This document shows, one piece after another, positions 35,271-43,718 of a stretch of DNA of 64,000 bases (position 1 is the stretch's first letter; every line of letters starts with the position of its first letter). Position numbers and translations under genes: made by a program. The stretch spans positions 28,055 to 92,054 of the forward strand of contig NCRB01000004.1 of NCBI GenBank assembly GCA_002894665.1, written 5' to 3'. Below the pieces are notes generated by a model. The model saw only the letters and a program-made list of their open reading frames with translations, did no database searches and had not been told where the DNA came from. Source of the stretch: Salinivenus iranica. Lineage in GTDB: Bacteria; Bacteroidota; Rhodothermia; Rhodothermales; Salinibacteraceae.

Positions 35271-36395
35271 CTACACGCGCTCAAACAGGGCCCCTTCGAT
35301 CGTGAGGCCGGGCCCGAAGGCCATCGCGACGCCCCGCTCCGGCGGCGCCCCGTCGCCCTGCGCCCGCTGCTCGAGAATGCGCTGGAGCACGAAAAGAATC
35401 GTGGGCGAGCTCATGTTGCCGTAGTCGCGGAGCACGGACAGGCTCTCGGTCACGTCGTCTTCGGTCAGGTCGAGCGCCTCCTGGGCGCCCTCGACAATGC
35501 GACGCCCGCCCGGATGCACGGCCCAGAAGTCGAGGTCGTCGGGCGATAGGTCGTGCGGGCCCAGTAGATTCTCGACGTAGGACGGGAGGTTGTCCCCCAC
35601 CACGTCCGGCACCCGGGACGACAGGCCCATCTTGAACCCGGTGTCGCCAATCGCCCAGGTCATGTCCTCCATCGAGTCGTCGTCCAGGTGACAGCGGCCG
35701 TCGGCATAGGCGAGGCGGCCCTGCGCATCGGCCCCGTCGCGGGCGCTGAGCACCGCCGCGGCGGCCCCATCGGAGAAGAGCGAGTTCACGATGACACTCT
35801 CTAGCGAATCGTCGATCTGGAAGTGGAGCGTGCAGAGCTCCGTGCACACGACGAGCACCCGGGCGTCGGGCTGGCTCTGGCAGAAGCCGTGCGCTACGCG
35901 AAGCGCATTGAACGCGGCGTAGCACCCCATGAAGCCGATAAAGGTGCGTTGCGTGGTGGGCGGCAGATCGAGCCGCTTGACGAGTTCGACGTCGAGCCCC
36001 GGGGCAAAGAAGCCGGTGCAGCTCACGGCCACGACGTGGGTCACCTCGTCGGGCGGCACGTCGGCCTGGTCGAGCGCACGGCGGCCCACGTCCTCGGCCA
36101 GCGGGATGGCCGCCTCGCGGTAGCGTTCGTTGCGTTCCTCGGTCGTGGGGGCCGGTTCGAGGCTCCAATCCTTCGGGAAGAATGTAAACTCGTCCGGGTC
36201 CTCGCGGCCGTAGTCCGGCACGCACGTGTAGCGCTGGTCAATGGCCGACCCGCGGTAGACGGCTGGAAGGCGGTTCTGGAGCGCGTCGGGCAGTCGCTCG
36301 ATTTCCGCCATAAAGTCGGCGGCCTCCTGCTGGGTGCGTCGGAGGGGCGGATTGCCCGTGGCGATGGCGTCGAGCGTTGTGTGGGACATGGGCAT
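35271..36395 (-). CDS. type III polyketide synthase (chalcone synthase-like)
   Basis: A 374-residue homodimeric condensing enzyme that extends a CoA starter with malonyl-CoA. The catalytic triad is present: Cys158 in FIGFMGCYAAFNALR, His294 in FWAVHPGGRRIVEGA and Asn327 in LRDYGNMSSPTILF. The C-terminal MAFGPGLTIEGALFER block is also typical. I chose ATG 36395; ATG 36389 is equally plausible. It is a stand-alone gene after the regulator pair, without the methyltransferase or oxidoreductase partners that often accompany bacterial type III PKS genes. The product is unknown; alkylresorcinols or pyrones are possible. Confidence 0.92.
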   Translation of the reverse strand: MPMSHTTLDAIATGNPPLRRTQQEAADFMAEIERLPDALQNRLPAVYRGSAIDQRYTCVPDYGREDPDEFTFFPKDWSLEPAPTTEERNERYREAAIPLAEDVGRRALDQADVPPDEVTHVVAVSCTGFFAPGLDVELVKRLDLPPTTQRTFIGFMGCYAAFNALRVAHGFCQSQPDARVLVVCTELCTLHFQIDDSLESVIVNSLFSDGAAAAVLSARDGADAQGRLAYADGRCHLDDDSMEDMTWAIGDTGFKMGLSSRVPDVVGDNLPSYVENLLGPHDLSPDDLDFWAVHPGGRRIVEGAQEALDLTEDDVTESLSVLRDYGNMSSPTILFVLQRILEQRAQGDGAPPERGVAMAFGPGLTIEGALFERV

Positions 36396-36527
36396 GGTTG
36401 GATGGGAAAAGCAATGGGCTATACTGTCCCGCCCATGAACACGTTGCAGGGCGGCAGAAGATCGCACCACATGTTCCGTCTTCTTTCCCCAGCGTCAGGC
36501 CCCTGGCGGGGCCGGGGAGCACTCGGT

Positions 36528-36865
36528 TCATCTGGTGCAGCCGCCGCAGGAGTTCCTGTTGGACCGCGTCGGCCGCGTCACAGGCCCGGCCCAGAGCGGA
36601 AGGCCCGTCGCCCCCTCAACCGTCGCCGACACACCCACCAGCACGAGCAGCGACACCACGGCCGTCACCATGGCGATGGGGGCGTTCTTCGTAAGGCCGA
36701 GGCGCGCAGCCACCGGGTACGCCAGCAGCGTGTGCGATCCCACGAGGGCCCCACCAGCCCCGGCAGCCCCAGCTTCCGAACGAGCGGGGGCGCCAGCAGC
36801 ACGATGAGCATCACCGTGGCAAGGACGAGCACCGGGTGCGTAAGCGGGAAGGAAACGGCCATCAC
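36528..36865 (-). pseudogene. remnant of a CPA2-type Na+/H+ (cation:proton) antiporter
   Basis: The minus-strand frame from ATG 36865 reads AVSFPLTHPVLVLATVMLIV then LLAPPLVRKLGLPGLVG, the first helix and start of the second helix of CPA2/KefB antiporters. It then loses coding sense. A different frame, joining at about 36763, reads GALVGSHTLLAYPVAARLGL then TKNAPIAMVTAVVSLLVLVG, a segment that normally lies about 100 residues further on. The rest of the transporter is missing. So this is a deleted and frameshifted fragment, downstream of mazG on the same strand. Confidence 0.7.
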
Positions 36866-36916
36866 AGCCTCTCAGAACACGAAGAACCCCAGCCAGGACG
36901 TGCACGGCCCCCTCCG

Positions 36917-37795
36917 CTACGCCTCTCCCGACTCGGATTCGGCCGCCCCCTCGGCCTCCGCCGCTTTCGCCTCGCCCCACAGCTGCCGCATCTCGGACAG
37001 ATCCGCCTCGTCGATGGTCACCTCCCGCGCCGACAGGCGCCGCTCCACATGCTGAAAGCGCTCCGTAAAGCGGTCCACCGTCTCGCGCAGCGCATTTTCG
37101 GGGTTGAGGTCGGCGTAGCGGGCATAGTTGACGAGGGCAAAGAGGACATCGCCAAACTCTTCTTCCTGCCGCGTCCCCGATTCGTCCTCCTCAATTGTCT
37201 CCCGAAACTCCGCGATCTCCTCCTCCACCTTGGCCCAGGCCGCCTCGTGCTCCGGAAATGCGAACCCCACGCCCGCGGCCTTTTCCTGGGTGCGGTGGGC
37301 CCGGAGGAGGGCCGGAAGCTGCGCCGGGACACCGTCGAGAACCGACGGGGACGCCCCCTCCTCCTCTTCGCGCTCCTGCTGTTTGATCTCTTCCCAGGAC
37401 GCCGCGACGTCCTCCGCCCCGTCGGCCAACTGCTCCCCGAACACGTGCGGATGGCGACGTACCAGCTTGTCGGTTTCCGCCTCAATCACGTCGCGAATGG
37501 TGAACCGCCCATTTTCCTCCGCGATGGTGGCGTGGAAGAGTACGTGCAAGAATACATCGCCGAGCTCCTCCGCCAGTTCGTCCCAGTCCCGCGCATCGAT
37601 CGCCTCCACCACCTCGTAGGCTTCTTCAATGAGCAGGTGCTTCACCGACTCGTGGGTCTGCTCCCGGTCCCACGGACAGTCCCGCCGGAGCTGCTTCACA
37701 ATCGCAATAAAGTCGGCGTAGGCGTTGACCCGATCGGCCGGTTCCGCAAACGTGTCCTCGTAGATGGGGTCATTCGTTTCGGGGCGTTCAGGCAT
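36917..37795 (-). CDS. mazG: nucleoside triphosphate pyrophosphohydrolase MazG
   Basis: All-alpha NTP pyrophosphohydrolase that removes aberrant nucleotides. The 292-residue protein has two MazG domains. The first has LRRDCPWDREQTHESVKHLL and EEAYEVVEAIDARDWDELAEELGDVFLHVLFHA, given here as motif EExxE...ExxD. The second has AWAKVEEEIAEFRETIEED and EEEFGDVLFALVNYARY. Start chosen at ATG 37795 (MPERPETNDPIYED); the frame is open upstream to 37903, but that region carries the tmRNA promoter on the other strand. The tail is Glu/Ala-rich. Confidence 0.93.
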   Translation of the reverse strand: MPERPETNDPIYEDTFAEPADRVNAYADFIAIVKQLRRDCPWDREQTHESVKHLLIEEAYEVVEAIDARDWDELAEELGDVFLHVLFHATIAEENGRFTIRDVIEAETDKLVRRHPHVFGEQLADGAEDVAASWEEIKQQEREEEEGASPSVLDGVPAQLPALLRAHRTQEKAAGVGFAFPEHEAAWAKVEEEIAEFRETIEEDESGTRQEEEFGDVLFALVNYARYADLNPENALRETVDRFTERFQHVERRLSAREVTIDEADLSEMRQLWGEAKAAEAEGAAESESGEA

Positions 37796-37921
37796 GCGAC
37801 ACACGACGTTGTTGAACAGAAAAACGCGTCCGGTGGGCCGTCCCAACGGGTGGCCCAGGCAGAAGATGCCCGCCGGGGCGGACGCACCGAACCTCTCGTT
37901 CATTGAAACAAACGCGTCCGA

Positions 37922-37949
37922 TTGCGGTCCAAAATGGTGGTAGTATCCT
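37922..37949 (+). promoter_or_regulatory. candidate tmRNA promoter
   Basis: TTGCGG (37922-37927), 16 bases, then TATCCT (37944-37949). This is 22 bases before the mature tmRNA 5' end. The position is appropriate, but the match to sigma-70-type elements is only partial. Confidence 0.3.
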
Positions 37950-37971
37950 TACCGAGCGTTCTTTCACATAT

Positions 37972-38336
37972 GGGGATGACACGGCTTCGACGTGTGGCAA
38001 ACGCGCAGAGAGCTGTCCTGCCGAGCTTCCTGACACGCTCGTAAATCCTGTTAGGAAACGCAACTGCGGACGATTACTCGTACGCGATGGCGGCGTAAAC
38101 GCCCCCATCTGTCCTACGCGGCTCCTGACCCTTGGGGCACGTAGGACATCGACAAAAAGGGTGTAGTCGTCTCCTCCTCCGGCTGAGGAGGCGGCGGCGA
38201 AGCTTAACCAGCCTTTGCGCCCACCCGGCCTTGTGGACGGGCCTACGGTGGACGTGAGCATCAATACATCCACTATGCAGGTAGAGGCTCGACCTGTGCG
38301 GCCATGCGGACCCGGGTTCGACTCCCGGCATCTCCA
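37972..38336 (+). ncRNA. ssrA: transfer-messenger RNA (tmRNA)
   Basis: Rescues stalled ribosomes by trans-translation. The 5' end GGGGATGACACGGCTTCGAC is characteristic and GGGGATG pairs with CATCTCC at the 3' end, next to a T-arm-like GGGTTCGACTCCC. CCA is not encoded. The tag reading frame starts at GCA 38060 or GCG 38066 and gives ATADDYSYAMAA or ADDYSYAMAA, ending at TAA 38096-38098. The AA terminus is the usual degradation signal. The resume codon is inferred from the position of the GCA after GGAAAC. Confidence 0.96.
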
Positions 38337-38353
38337 CTATGTTTTTCCATAAA

Positions 38354-38383
38354 CCCCGTAGGCCCAATGGCTTACGGGGTTTT
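38354..38383 (+). terminator. rho-independent terminator after tmRNA
   Basis: CCCCGTA (38354-38360) pairs with TACGGGG (38373-38379), followed by TTTT at 38380. It starts 18 bases after the tmRNA. Confidence 0.82.
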
Positions 38384-38426
38384 CTATTTTGGAATGGAAG
38401 TGATTTTGGCTACAATCATTGAAGGT

Positions 38427-38990
38427 TCAAGAATTATCTTGGTACATCCGTGGTTTTCTTTTATATCTATCGCTTTCTGTGGTTGAGCTACCCAGTTGAT
38501 TGTCAAGCTTGCTCAGAAGCAGATTCGCCGTTATGAGATTCATCGAGGAAGGCCCTTGACCACGCGCTGAAGGGCCAATGCCCTTCTCTGACGAGGTGGC
38601 CTTCCTCCTTTTCTTTGCCTCCTTTCGTGAGACCGGGGCCGACATGTCGAGGCTCTGGCCCTCATTTTCCTCACTGGAAGAGTCGGAAGCGGATTTCTTC
38701 TCTGCTTGCCGCGCCTTTAGGCGTTTCTCGTACGTTGGGTCGAACCGTTCGTTGTTGCTCCAGCAACCGTAGACGATCGCCAGAAGCTTTCGCATGCAGG
38801 CGACCTCAGCCACCTTCTGATGCTTGCCGCGCTCCTTGCGCCGGTCGTATAGATCCCGTACCGGTGGATTACTTCCATTCCGGATGACCCAAGGCACGTC
38901 CCCTCCAGAGGGCAAAAACATTGGACCTGTTTCCACACAGTCCGAATAGCCCTTGGGGACGCGATTGTCCGAACAAGCGGGGCATTTGCG
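38427..38990 (-). pseudogene. truncated IS110-family transposase remnant
   Basis: On the minus strand, about 38880-38690, the translation reads NPPVRDLYDRRKERGKHQKV then AEVACMRKLLAIVYGCWSNN, the conserved C-terminal segment of IS110-type transposases (YxxR..GK.KKVA..AcmRKLL). It continues with a Lys/Ser-rich tail to a stop at 38427. The N-terminal DEDD catalytic domain and the element ends are absent; the open frame above 38990 is unrelated. Located just after the tmRNA terminator. Lower GC than surrounding genes. Confidence 0.68.
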
Positions 38991-39049
38991 TGACGGGGAT
39001 AGACAAGTCCTGCCTACCTCCAACTCAAGGGCGGGGGCGTGGGTTTTTG

Positions 39050-39496
39050 CTACCCGTCCGCTCTCGGTGCCGACCGCGGTGGGGACGAGCGCTGAAGGAG
39101 GACGCGTCCGAGCCACCGTTCCAGCTCTTCCCGCAGAAACGTGGCCACCTCTTCCGATACGTGCGCCATGCAGGAGAGCTGGGCCCCGGCCGCCCCCGGA
39201 AGGCTATACGAAAATCGATGCGAGTCCCCGCCGTCCACACTGCACGTCACGTCGTTCACGTTGCCGCCGGCGTGGGCCGTCGTCAGATGCACCGGCATAT
39301 GCGTGAGCCCCTTGCATTCCACACACATCGTCACCTCCCCCGCCGAGGCCTCCACACGGTCGAGCGCAACGTCTGCGTCGTAGCGTGCGTCACACTGACG
39401 GTCGAAGGCCGTCTCAAGATGTCGGTACAGGGCCGCCGACAGTTGGGACTGGGTCAGCTTCGAGGACGGCGGCGTGCGGGACGAGCGGGTAGACAT
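39050..39496 (-). CDS. hypothetical protein with a Cys pair
   Basis: A 148-residue protein of unknown family. After a Ser/Thr-rich start (MSTRSSRTPPSSKLTQSQLS) it has helical sequence (LYRHLETAFDRQCDARYDAD), a strand with MCVECKG, then LTHMPVHLTTAHAGGNVNDV, and a helical end (EEVATFLREELERWLGRVLL). Four Cys residues and several His could form a metal or redox site, but no known pattern fits fully. No signal peptide. It lies between the IS110 remnant and dnaA, on the opposite strand to dnaA. Confidence 0.6.
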   Translation of the reverse strand: MSTRSSRTPPSSKLTQSQLSAALYRHLETAFDRQCDARYDADVALDRVEASAGEVTMCVECKGLTHMPVHLTTAHAGGNVNDVTCSVDGGDSHRFSYSLPGAAGAQLSCMAHVSEEVATFLREELERWLGRVLLQRSSPPRSAPRADG

Positions 39497-40021
39497 AACG
39501 ACGTTCGAGACTGTGGTCGTGACCGGCCGGAATCGTAGCGCCCCCTGCCCGACGAGGACCTGGGATCGTGGCTACGGCACAGGCAGGGTAGGCACTGCGA
39601 CCGCAGACGTCCGTGTACTTTACGCGCAAGCACCTGTAGGGCGTCCCTCGATTCTCCCCGTTGCACTTTGCTACTGCCTCCACGGAACGCCCCACCTGTC
39701 CCCCGCGTGGGTGTTCTCAACGCCCGCTGAGGCCCCGGCGCCCCCTTCTGCCCCGTCGCCGATTCCAGGCCCTCGGACGTCTCCTCCAGGCGGCACGCCT
39801 GCCTGCGATCACGGGCCCACAGGGACCGACTGATCTCCGCCCCGACGCGGGCCTCCCCCCACGCACGCCCGATGCGCTCGTCCTCCCGGAGACGTACATT
39901 AATTTTCCAGAGACTCGGTTGCGATCTCCCGCCCCTACGTCTACCTTAAATCGGATACAGAAGGACACCCTCGTCCTGCTCCTTTTCGCCCGAGTCGCCG
40001 TCCCCAAGGTTTACTCGCCTC
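39497..40021. other. region upstream of dnaA
   Basis: 525 bases without a supported gene. I looked for DnaA boxes (TTATnCACA or its complement) and found none, so this does not look like a replication origin. It contains the candidate dnaA promoter near its right end. Confidence 0.45.
39919..39949 (+). promoter_or_regulatory. candidate dnaA promoter
   Basis: TTGCGA at 39919-39924 and TACCTTAA at 39942-39949, with TTG and TA separated by 20 bases, as in the Bacteroidota-type -33/-7 pattern. It lies 73 bases before the dnaA ATG. Confidence 0.35.
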
Positions 40022-41653
40022 ATGGCCCCGTCCGCCTCCGACGTTTGGCGCAGCGCCCTCGACGACCTGCGCGACACCATTCCCGAGCGGACGGTCCAAA
40101 ACTGGATTGACCCGATCGAGCCCCTGGAGCTCGACACGCACGACGGGGCCCCGACGCTCACGCTGCAGGTGCCAACGCCCTTTGGCGTGCAGTACCTGCG
40201 GAGCCGCTTTCACCAACAGGTGAGCGATGCCGTGCAGGCGGCCGTTGGCGAACCCACGAATGTGGAATATCAGGTCGCCCCCGAATCGGAGCGCCCCGAC
40301 GAGATTCCGTCTGAACGGGACAACGAATCCGAGCCTACCTCTACGGACGCCTCGTCCGCGTCACCGCCCTCGACAACGGACGCCCCCTCAGCCCCGGCGT
40401 CGACCGATTCGCCCCCCGCGCCGTCTTCTGATTCATCGTCCTCGACGGGGGCGGCCGCCCCCCCTTCGTCCTCGCCGTCGTCGCACACGCCGCCCCCGTC
40501 GAACGGACAATCCGCCGACCGGGCCGCGCCCACGCCGGAGGAAATCGAAGACCTCGAACGGGCCGGGGCCGGCTCGGCCGACGAGCGCTCGGCCCTCTAC
40601 CAAAAGGCGCAGGAGCATCTTCGCCCCGAGTATACGTTCGACGAGTTTATCGAGGGCGACGGCAATCGGCTGGCCCGAAGCGCCGCGTACGCGGTGGCCC
40701 AGGAGCCCGGCAGTACCAACTACAACCCGCTTCTGGTGTACGGCGGCGTGGGCCTCGGCAAAACCCACCTCGCCCAGGCGGTGGCCAACTACGCGCTGGA
40801 GCACAACACCGCCGAAGACGTGCTGTACGTCTCGAGCGACCGGTTCACCAGCCAGTTCGTGCAGTCGGTCCGCGAGAACCGGATCGCGGCCTTCTCCAGT
40901 TACTACCGCCAGGCCGACCTTCTCATTGTCGACGACGTGCAGTTCTTTGGGGAGAAGGAAAAAACCCAGGAGGAGTTCTTCCACATCTTCAATGACCTCC
41001 ACCAGAACGGGAACCAGATCTTCCTCTGCGCGGACCGCGCCCCGAGCAAGATTCCGGGAATCGAGGAGCGGCTCCTGTCTCGCTTCCAGTGGGGACTGAG
41101 TGCCGACATCCAGCAGCCCGACCTCGAAACCCGCATCGCAATCCTTCAGCGGAAGGCCGCCCGGCAGAATCTGGAGGTGGAGCCGGATGTGCTCGAGCTC
41201 ATTGCGCAGCGCATCGACTCCAACGTGCGCCAGCTGGAAGGGGCCCTCACCCGCCTCACGGCCCTCGTGCAGCTCGACGGCGGCTCCCTTACGCTGGACA
41301 CCGCCCGCCGCTTTCTGCGCGATCACACCGACGAGGAGCCCCGCGCCCTCGACGCGGCCGACATCATCGAGGAGGTGGCCGAGTACTTTCGGCTCTCGTC
41401 CGACGACCTCCTCTCGCGCTCCCGCAAGCAGGCCGTGGCGGAGGCCCGGCAGATTGCCATGTACCTGTGCCGGGAGCTCACGGAGGAATCCTACGCCCAC
41501 ATCGGCTCTCGTTTTGGGGGCCGCGACCACTCGACGGTGATCCACGCCCACCGGAAGATTGAGGAGGCGATGGAGTCGGACGCCGGCCTGCGCGACGACA
41601 TTTCTTCTCTGGAGTCCCGGCTGCGCAACCAGTCGCTCTCGTCTACCGTCTGA
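40022..41653 (+). CDS. dnaA: chromosomal replication initiator protein DnaA
   Basis: Binds DnaA boxes and opens the origin. The 543-residue protein has domain I (VWRSALDDLRDTIPERTVQN, WIDPIEPLEL), a long domain II of about 95 residues that is almost pure Ser, Pro, Asp, Ala and Thr (about 90-180), the AAA+ domain with Walker A GGVGLGKTH (near 240) and Walker B LLIVDDVQFF, and the C-terminal DNA-binding domain with the signature RFGGRDHSTVIHAHRKIEE. It is some 70-100 residues longer than typical DnaA because of the linker. dnaN and gyrB are not adjacent. Confidence 0.97.
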   Translation: MAPSASDVWRSALDDLRDTIPERTVQNWIDPIEPLELDTHDGAPTLTLQVPTPFGVQYLRSRFHQQVSDAVQAAVGEPTNVEYQVAPESERPDEIPSERDNESEPTSTDASSASPPSTTDAPSAPASTDSPPAPSSDSSSSTGAAAPPSSSPSSHTPPPSNGQSADRAAPTPEEIEDLERAGAGSADERSALYQKAQEHLRPEYTFDEFIEGDGNRLARSAAYAVAQEPGSTNYNPLLVYGGVGLGKTHLAQAVANYALEHNTAEDVLYVSSDRFTSQFVQSVRENRIAAFSSYYRQADLLIVDDVQFFGEKEKTQEEFFHIFNDLHQNGNQIFLCADRAPSKIPGIEERLLSRFQWGLSADIQQPDLETRIAILQRKAARQNLEVEPDVLELIAQRIDSNVRQLEGALTRLTALVQLDGGSLTLDTARRFLRDHTDEEPRALDAADIIEEVAEYFRLSSDDLLSRSRKQAVAEARQIAMYLCRELTEESYAHIGSRFGGRDHSTVIHAHRKIEEAMESDAGLRDDISSLESRLRNQSLSSTV

Positions 41654-41727
41654 GCCCCCCCAAGGACAGAAGATCGAACGACCGCCTTCACTCGTCGCCC
41701 GACGTTGCGTCTGCCGATCGTCTCCCC

Positions 41728-42882
41728 ATGGCCGACTTTGATACGCGCGCCCTCCACGACGGCGAGCCGGTCCCCCGCATTGAAGGCGCCGTCACGCTCC
41801 CCATCTTCCAGACGGCGACCTACAGCCACACCGCGGACGAGCCCCTTCGATACGTCCGCCTGAACAACTCGCCGAACCACGAGGCGCTGCACGACAAGCT
41901 GGCGTCCCTCACCGAGACCGACGAGGCACTCGTCACGGCCAGCGGCATGGCGGCCATCTCGTCGACCCTGCTCACCCTGCTCGACGCCGGCGATCATCTG
42001 GTGGCGCCCGAGACGCTCTACGGCGGCACGCTCGAGCTTTTCGATACGCTGCTCCCGCGGCTCGGCATCGACCACTCGGTGCTGCCTGCAGGCCGCCCCT
42101 CCGCCTGGGCCGAAGCCCTCACCGACGATACGACGGTGCTTTACGCCGAGTCGATCACGAATCCGTTGCTGGAGGTGCCGGACCTGCCGGAAATGGTGTC
42201 GTTTGCCGACGCCCACGATCTGGTGTCGGTCGTCGACAACACGTTCGCCTCGCCTGTAAACCTGCGCCCGGCCCCCCTCGGCTTCGACGTCGTGCTCCAC
42301 TCCGCGACCAAGTATCTCGGGGGCCACTCGGATGTCGCGGCCGGGGTTGTGGCGGGCCCTTCGTCGCTGGTGGAGGCGGTGCGTCACACGCTCACGCTCA
42401 CCGGCGGGATGCTCGATCCCCACGCGTGCTTCCTGCTGCACCGAAGCCTAAAAACCCTGGGGATGCGCATGCGCCGCCACAACGCGACGGCGGCGTCCGT
42501 GGCGTCGGCACTCGCCGATCACGAGGCGGTGGATCAGGTCTACTACCCCGGACACCCGTCGCATCCGCACCACGAACGGGCGCGGGCGCTGTTCGATGCG
42601 TACGGCGGCATGGTGAGCGTTGAGCTGGCTCCGGGGGCCGACCCGGAGGTGTTCTTCGATCGCCTCACGCTCCCCATCCGCGCCCCCAGCCTCGGCGGCG
42701 TCGAGTCGCTGGTCACCCAGCCGGCCCTCACCTCGCACCGGGGCCTATCTCCAGCCGAACGACAGGCCCTCGGCATTACCGAGCGGCTGATTCGGCTGTC
42801 GGTGGGCCTGGAAGCCCCGGACGACCTTGTCGCCGACCTCAGGGACGCGCTGGACGCCAGTCATTCGGCCGCTGCCAGGTAG
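41728..42882 (+). CDS. trans-sulfuration family PLP enzyme (cystathionine gamma-synthase/lyase-like)
   Basis: A 384-residue pyridoxal-phosphate enzyme of the Cys/Met metabolism family. The PLP-binding Lys195 is in HSATKYLGGHSDV; other blocks are ASGMAAISSTLLTLLDAGDH, YAESITNPLLEVPDL, VVDNTFASPVNLRPAP and SLGGVESLVTQPALTSHR near the C terminus. The last block is typical of cystathionine gamma-synthase, beta-lyase and gamma-lyase alike, so the exact reaction cannot be fixed. It lies 74 bases after dnaA on the same strand and is convergent with rplI. Confidence 0.88.
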   Translation: MADFDTRALHDGEPVPRIEGAVTLPIFQTATYSHTADEPLRYVRLNNSPNHEALHDKLASLTETDEALVTASGMAAISSTLLTLLDAGDHLVAPETLYGGTLELFDTLLPRLGIDHSVLPAGRPSAWAEALTDDTTVLYAESITNPLLEVPDLPEMVSFADAHDLVSVVDNTFASPVNLRPAPLGFDVVLHSATKYLGGHSDVAAGVVAGPSSLVEAVRHTLTLTGGMLDPHACFLLHRSLKTLGMRMRRHNATAASVASALADHEAVDQVYYPGHPSHPHHERARALFDAYGGMVSVELAPGADPEVFFDRLTLPIRAPSLGGVESLVTQPALTSHRGLSPAERQALGITERLIRLSVGLEAPDDLVADLRDALDASHSAAAR

Positions 42883-42945
42883 CATCCGGCCTCCCGGTTC
42901 GGAAGGCCGGCGCCCGACTATCGGGACGTTCTCGGCCCTTCCGGC

Positions 42946-43395
42946 CTATCCGGCCTCCGGAATGACCTGAATGTCGAGGGTTGCCGCCACGTCGTCCATC
43001 AGACTGATGGTGGCGGTGTACACGCCCACGTGCCGAATCTCCTCGTCGAGACTGATGTCGCGGCGGTCGATGTCAAAGCCGCGATTGGAGAGTTCCACGG
43101 CGATCTGCTGGGTCGTCACGGTGCCGAAGATGCGGTTGTCTTCGCCCGTCTTGGCCGAAAAGACGACCTGCATATCCTCGAGCTCCTTTTTGAGCTCCTC
43201 GGCCTGTTCCTTTTTGACGGCCTCCTTGCGGGCCTGCTGCCGTTGCACTTCGCGCTGGTGGCGGACCACGCCGTCGGTCGCCACGCGGGCCAGGCCCTGC
43301 GGAATGAGATAATTGCGTCCGTAGCCGTCGGCCACTTCGTGGATTTCCCCGGCCTCCCCGAGGTGCTCCACGTCCTTGAGCAAAATTACGTCCAT
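42946..43395 (-). CDS. rplI: 50S ribosomal protein L9
   Basis: A 149-residue ribosomal protein from ATG 43395 ([20 protein letters not shown]). It has the N-terminal L9 motif [13 protein letters not shown], a central charged helix ([20 protein letters not shown]), and the C-terminal lobe [21 protein letters not shown]. It is third in the rpsF-rpsR-rplI group. The upstream frame to 43431 is rejected. Confidence 0.96.
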   Translation of the reverse strand: MDVILLKDVEHLGEAGEIHEVADGYGRNYLIPQGLARVATDGVVRHQREVQRQQARKEAVKKEQAEELKKELEDMQVVFSAKTGEDNRIFGTVTTQQIAVELSNRGFDIDRRDISLDEEIRHVGVYTATISLMDDVAATLDIQVIPEAG

Positions 43396-43446
43396 GGTTC
43401 GTTCTGAATTGGGATCGAGATACGAAAACAACAGGGCCGAGGGCGC

Positions 43447-43659
43447 CTACCGGATCGACTCCTGCACGTACGGCAGCAGGGCAAGGTGGCGCGCCCGCTT
43501 GATGGCCGTCGTGATCTGTCGCTGCACACGGGCCGGGACATCCGTCACGCGACGGGGCAGGATCTTGCCCTGGTTGTTGATGAACTGCTCAAGGAACTCT
43601 GTGTCCTTGTAGTCCACGTACTCGATGTGTTCGTAGTCGACGTCCTCTTGGTTCGCCAT
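43447..43659 (-). CDS. rpsR: 30S ribosomal protein S18
   Basis: A 70-residue protein with the S18 pattern [20 protein letters not shown], then [20 protein letters not shown] and [14 protein letters not shown]. The N terminus is acidic, as expected for a halophile. It lies 59 bases after rpsF and 51 bases before rplI. Confidence 0.96.
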   Translation of the reverse strand: MANQEDVDYEHIEYVDYKDTEFLEQFINNQGKILPRRVTDVPARVQRQITTAIKRARHLALLPYVQESIR

Positions 43660-43718
43660 CGCAAATCGAAGAAATTAATTCAACGGGTTCGTAGGGGGAA
43701 TGCGGCCGCGAGGAGGTG

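Noticed and set aside
39497..40021. Replication origin upstream of dnaA
   Set aside because: No TTATnCACA boxes or AT-rich unwinding region were seen.
42886..42910. Hairpin between the trans-sulfuration gene and rplI as terminator
   Set aside because: CCGGCCT pairs with AGGCCGG, but there is no T-run on either side, and similar GC-rich hairpins are common here.
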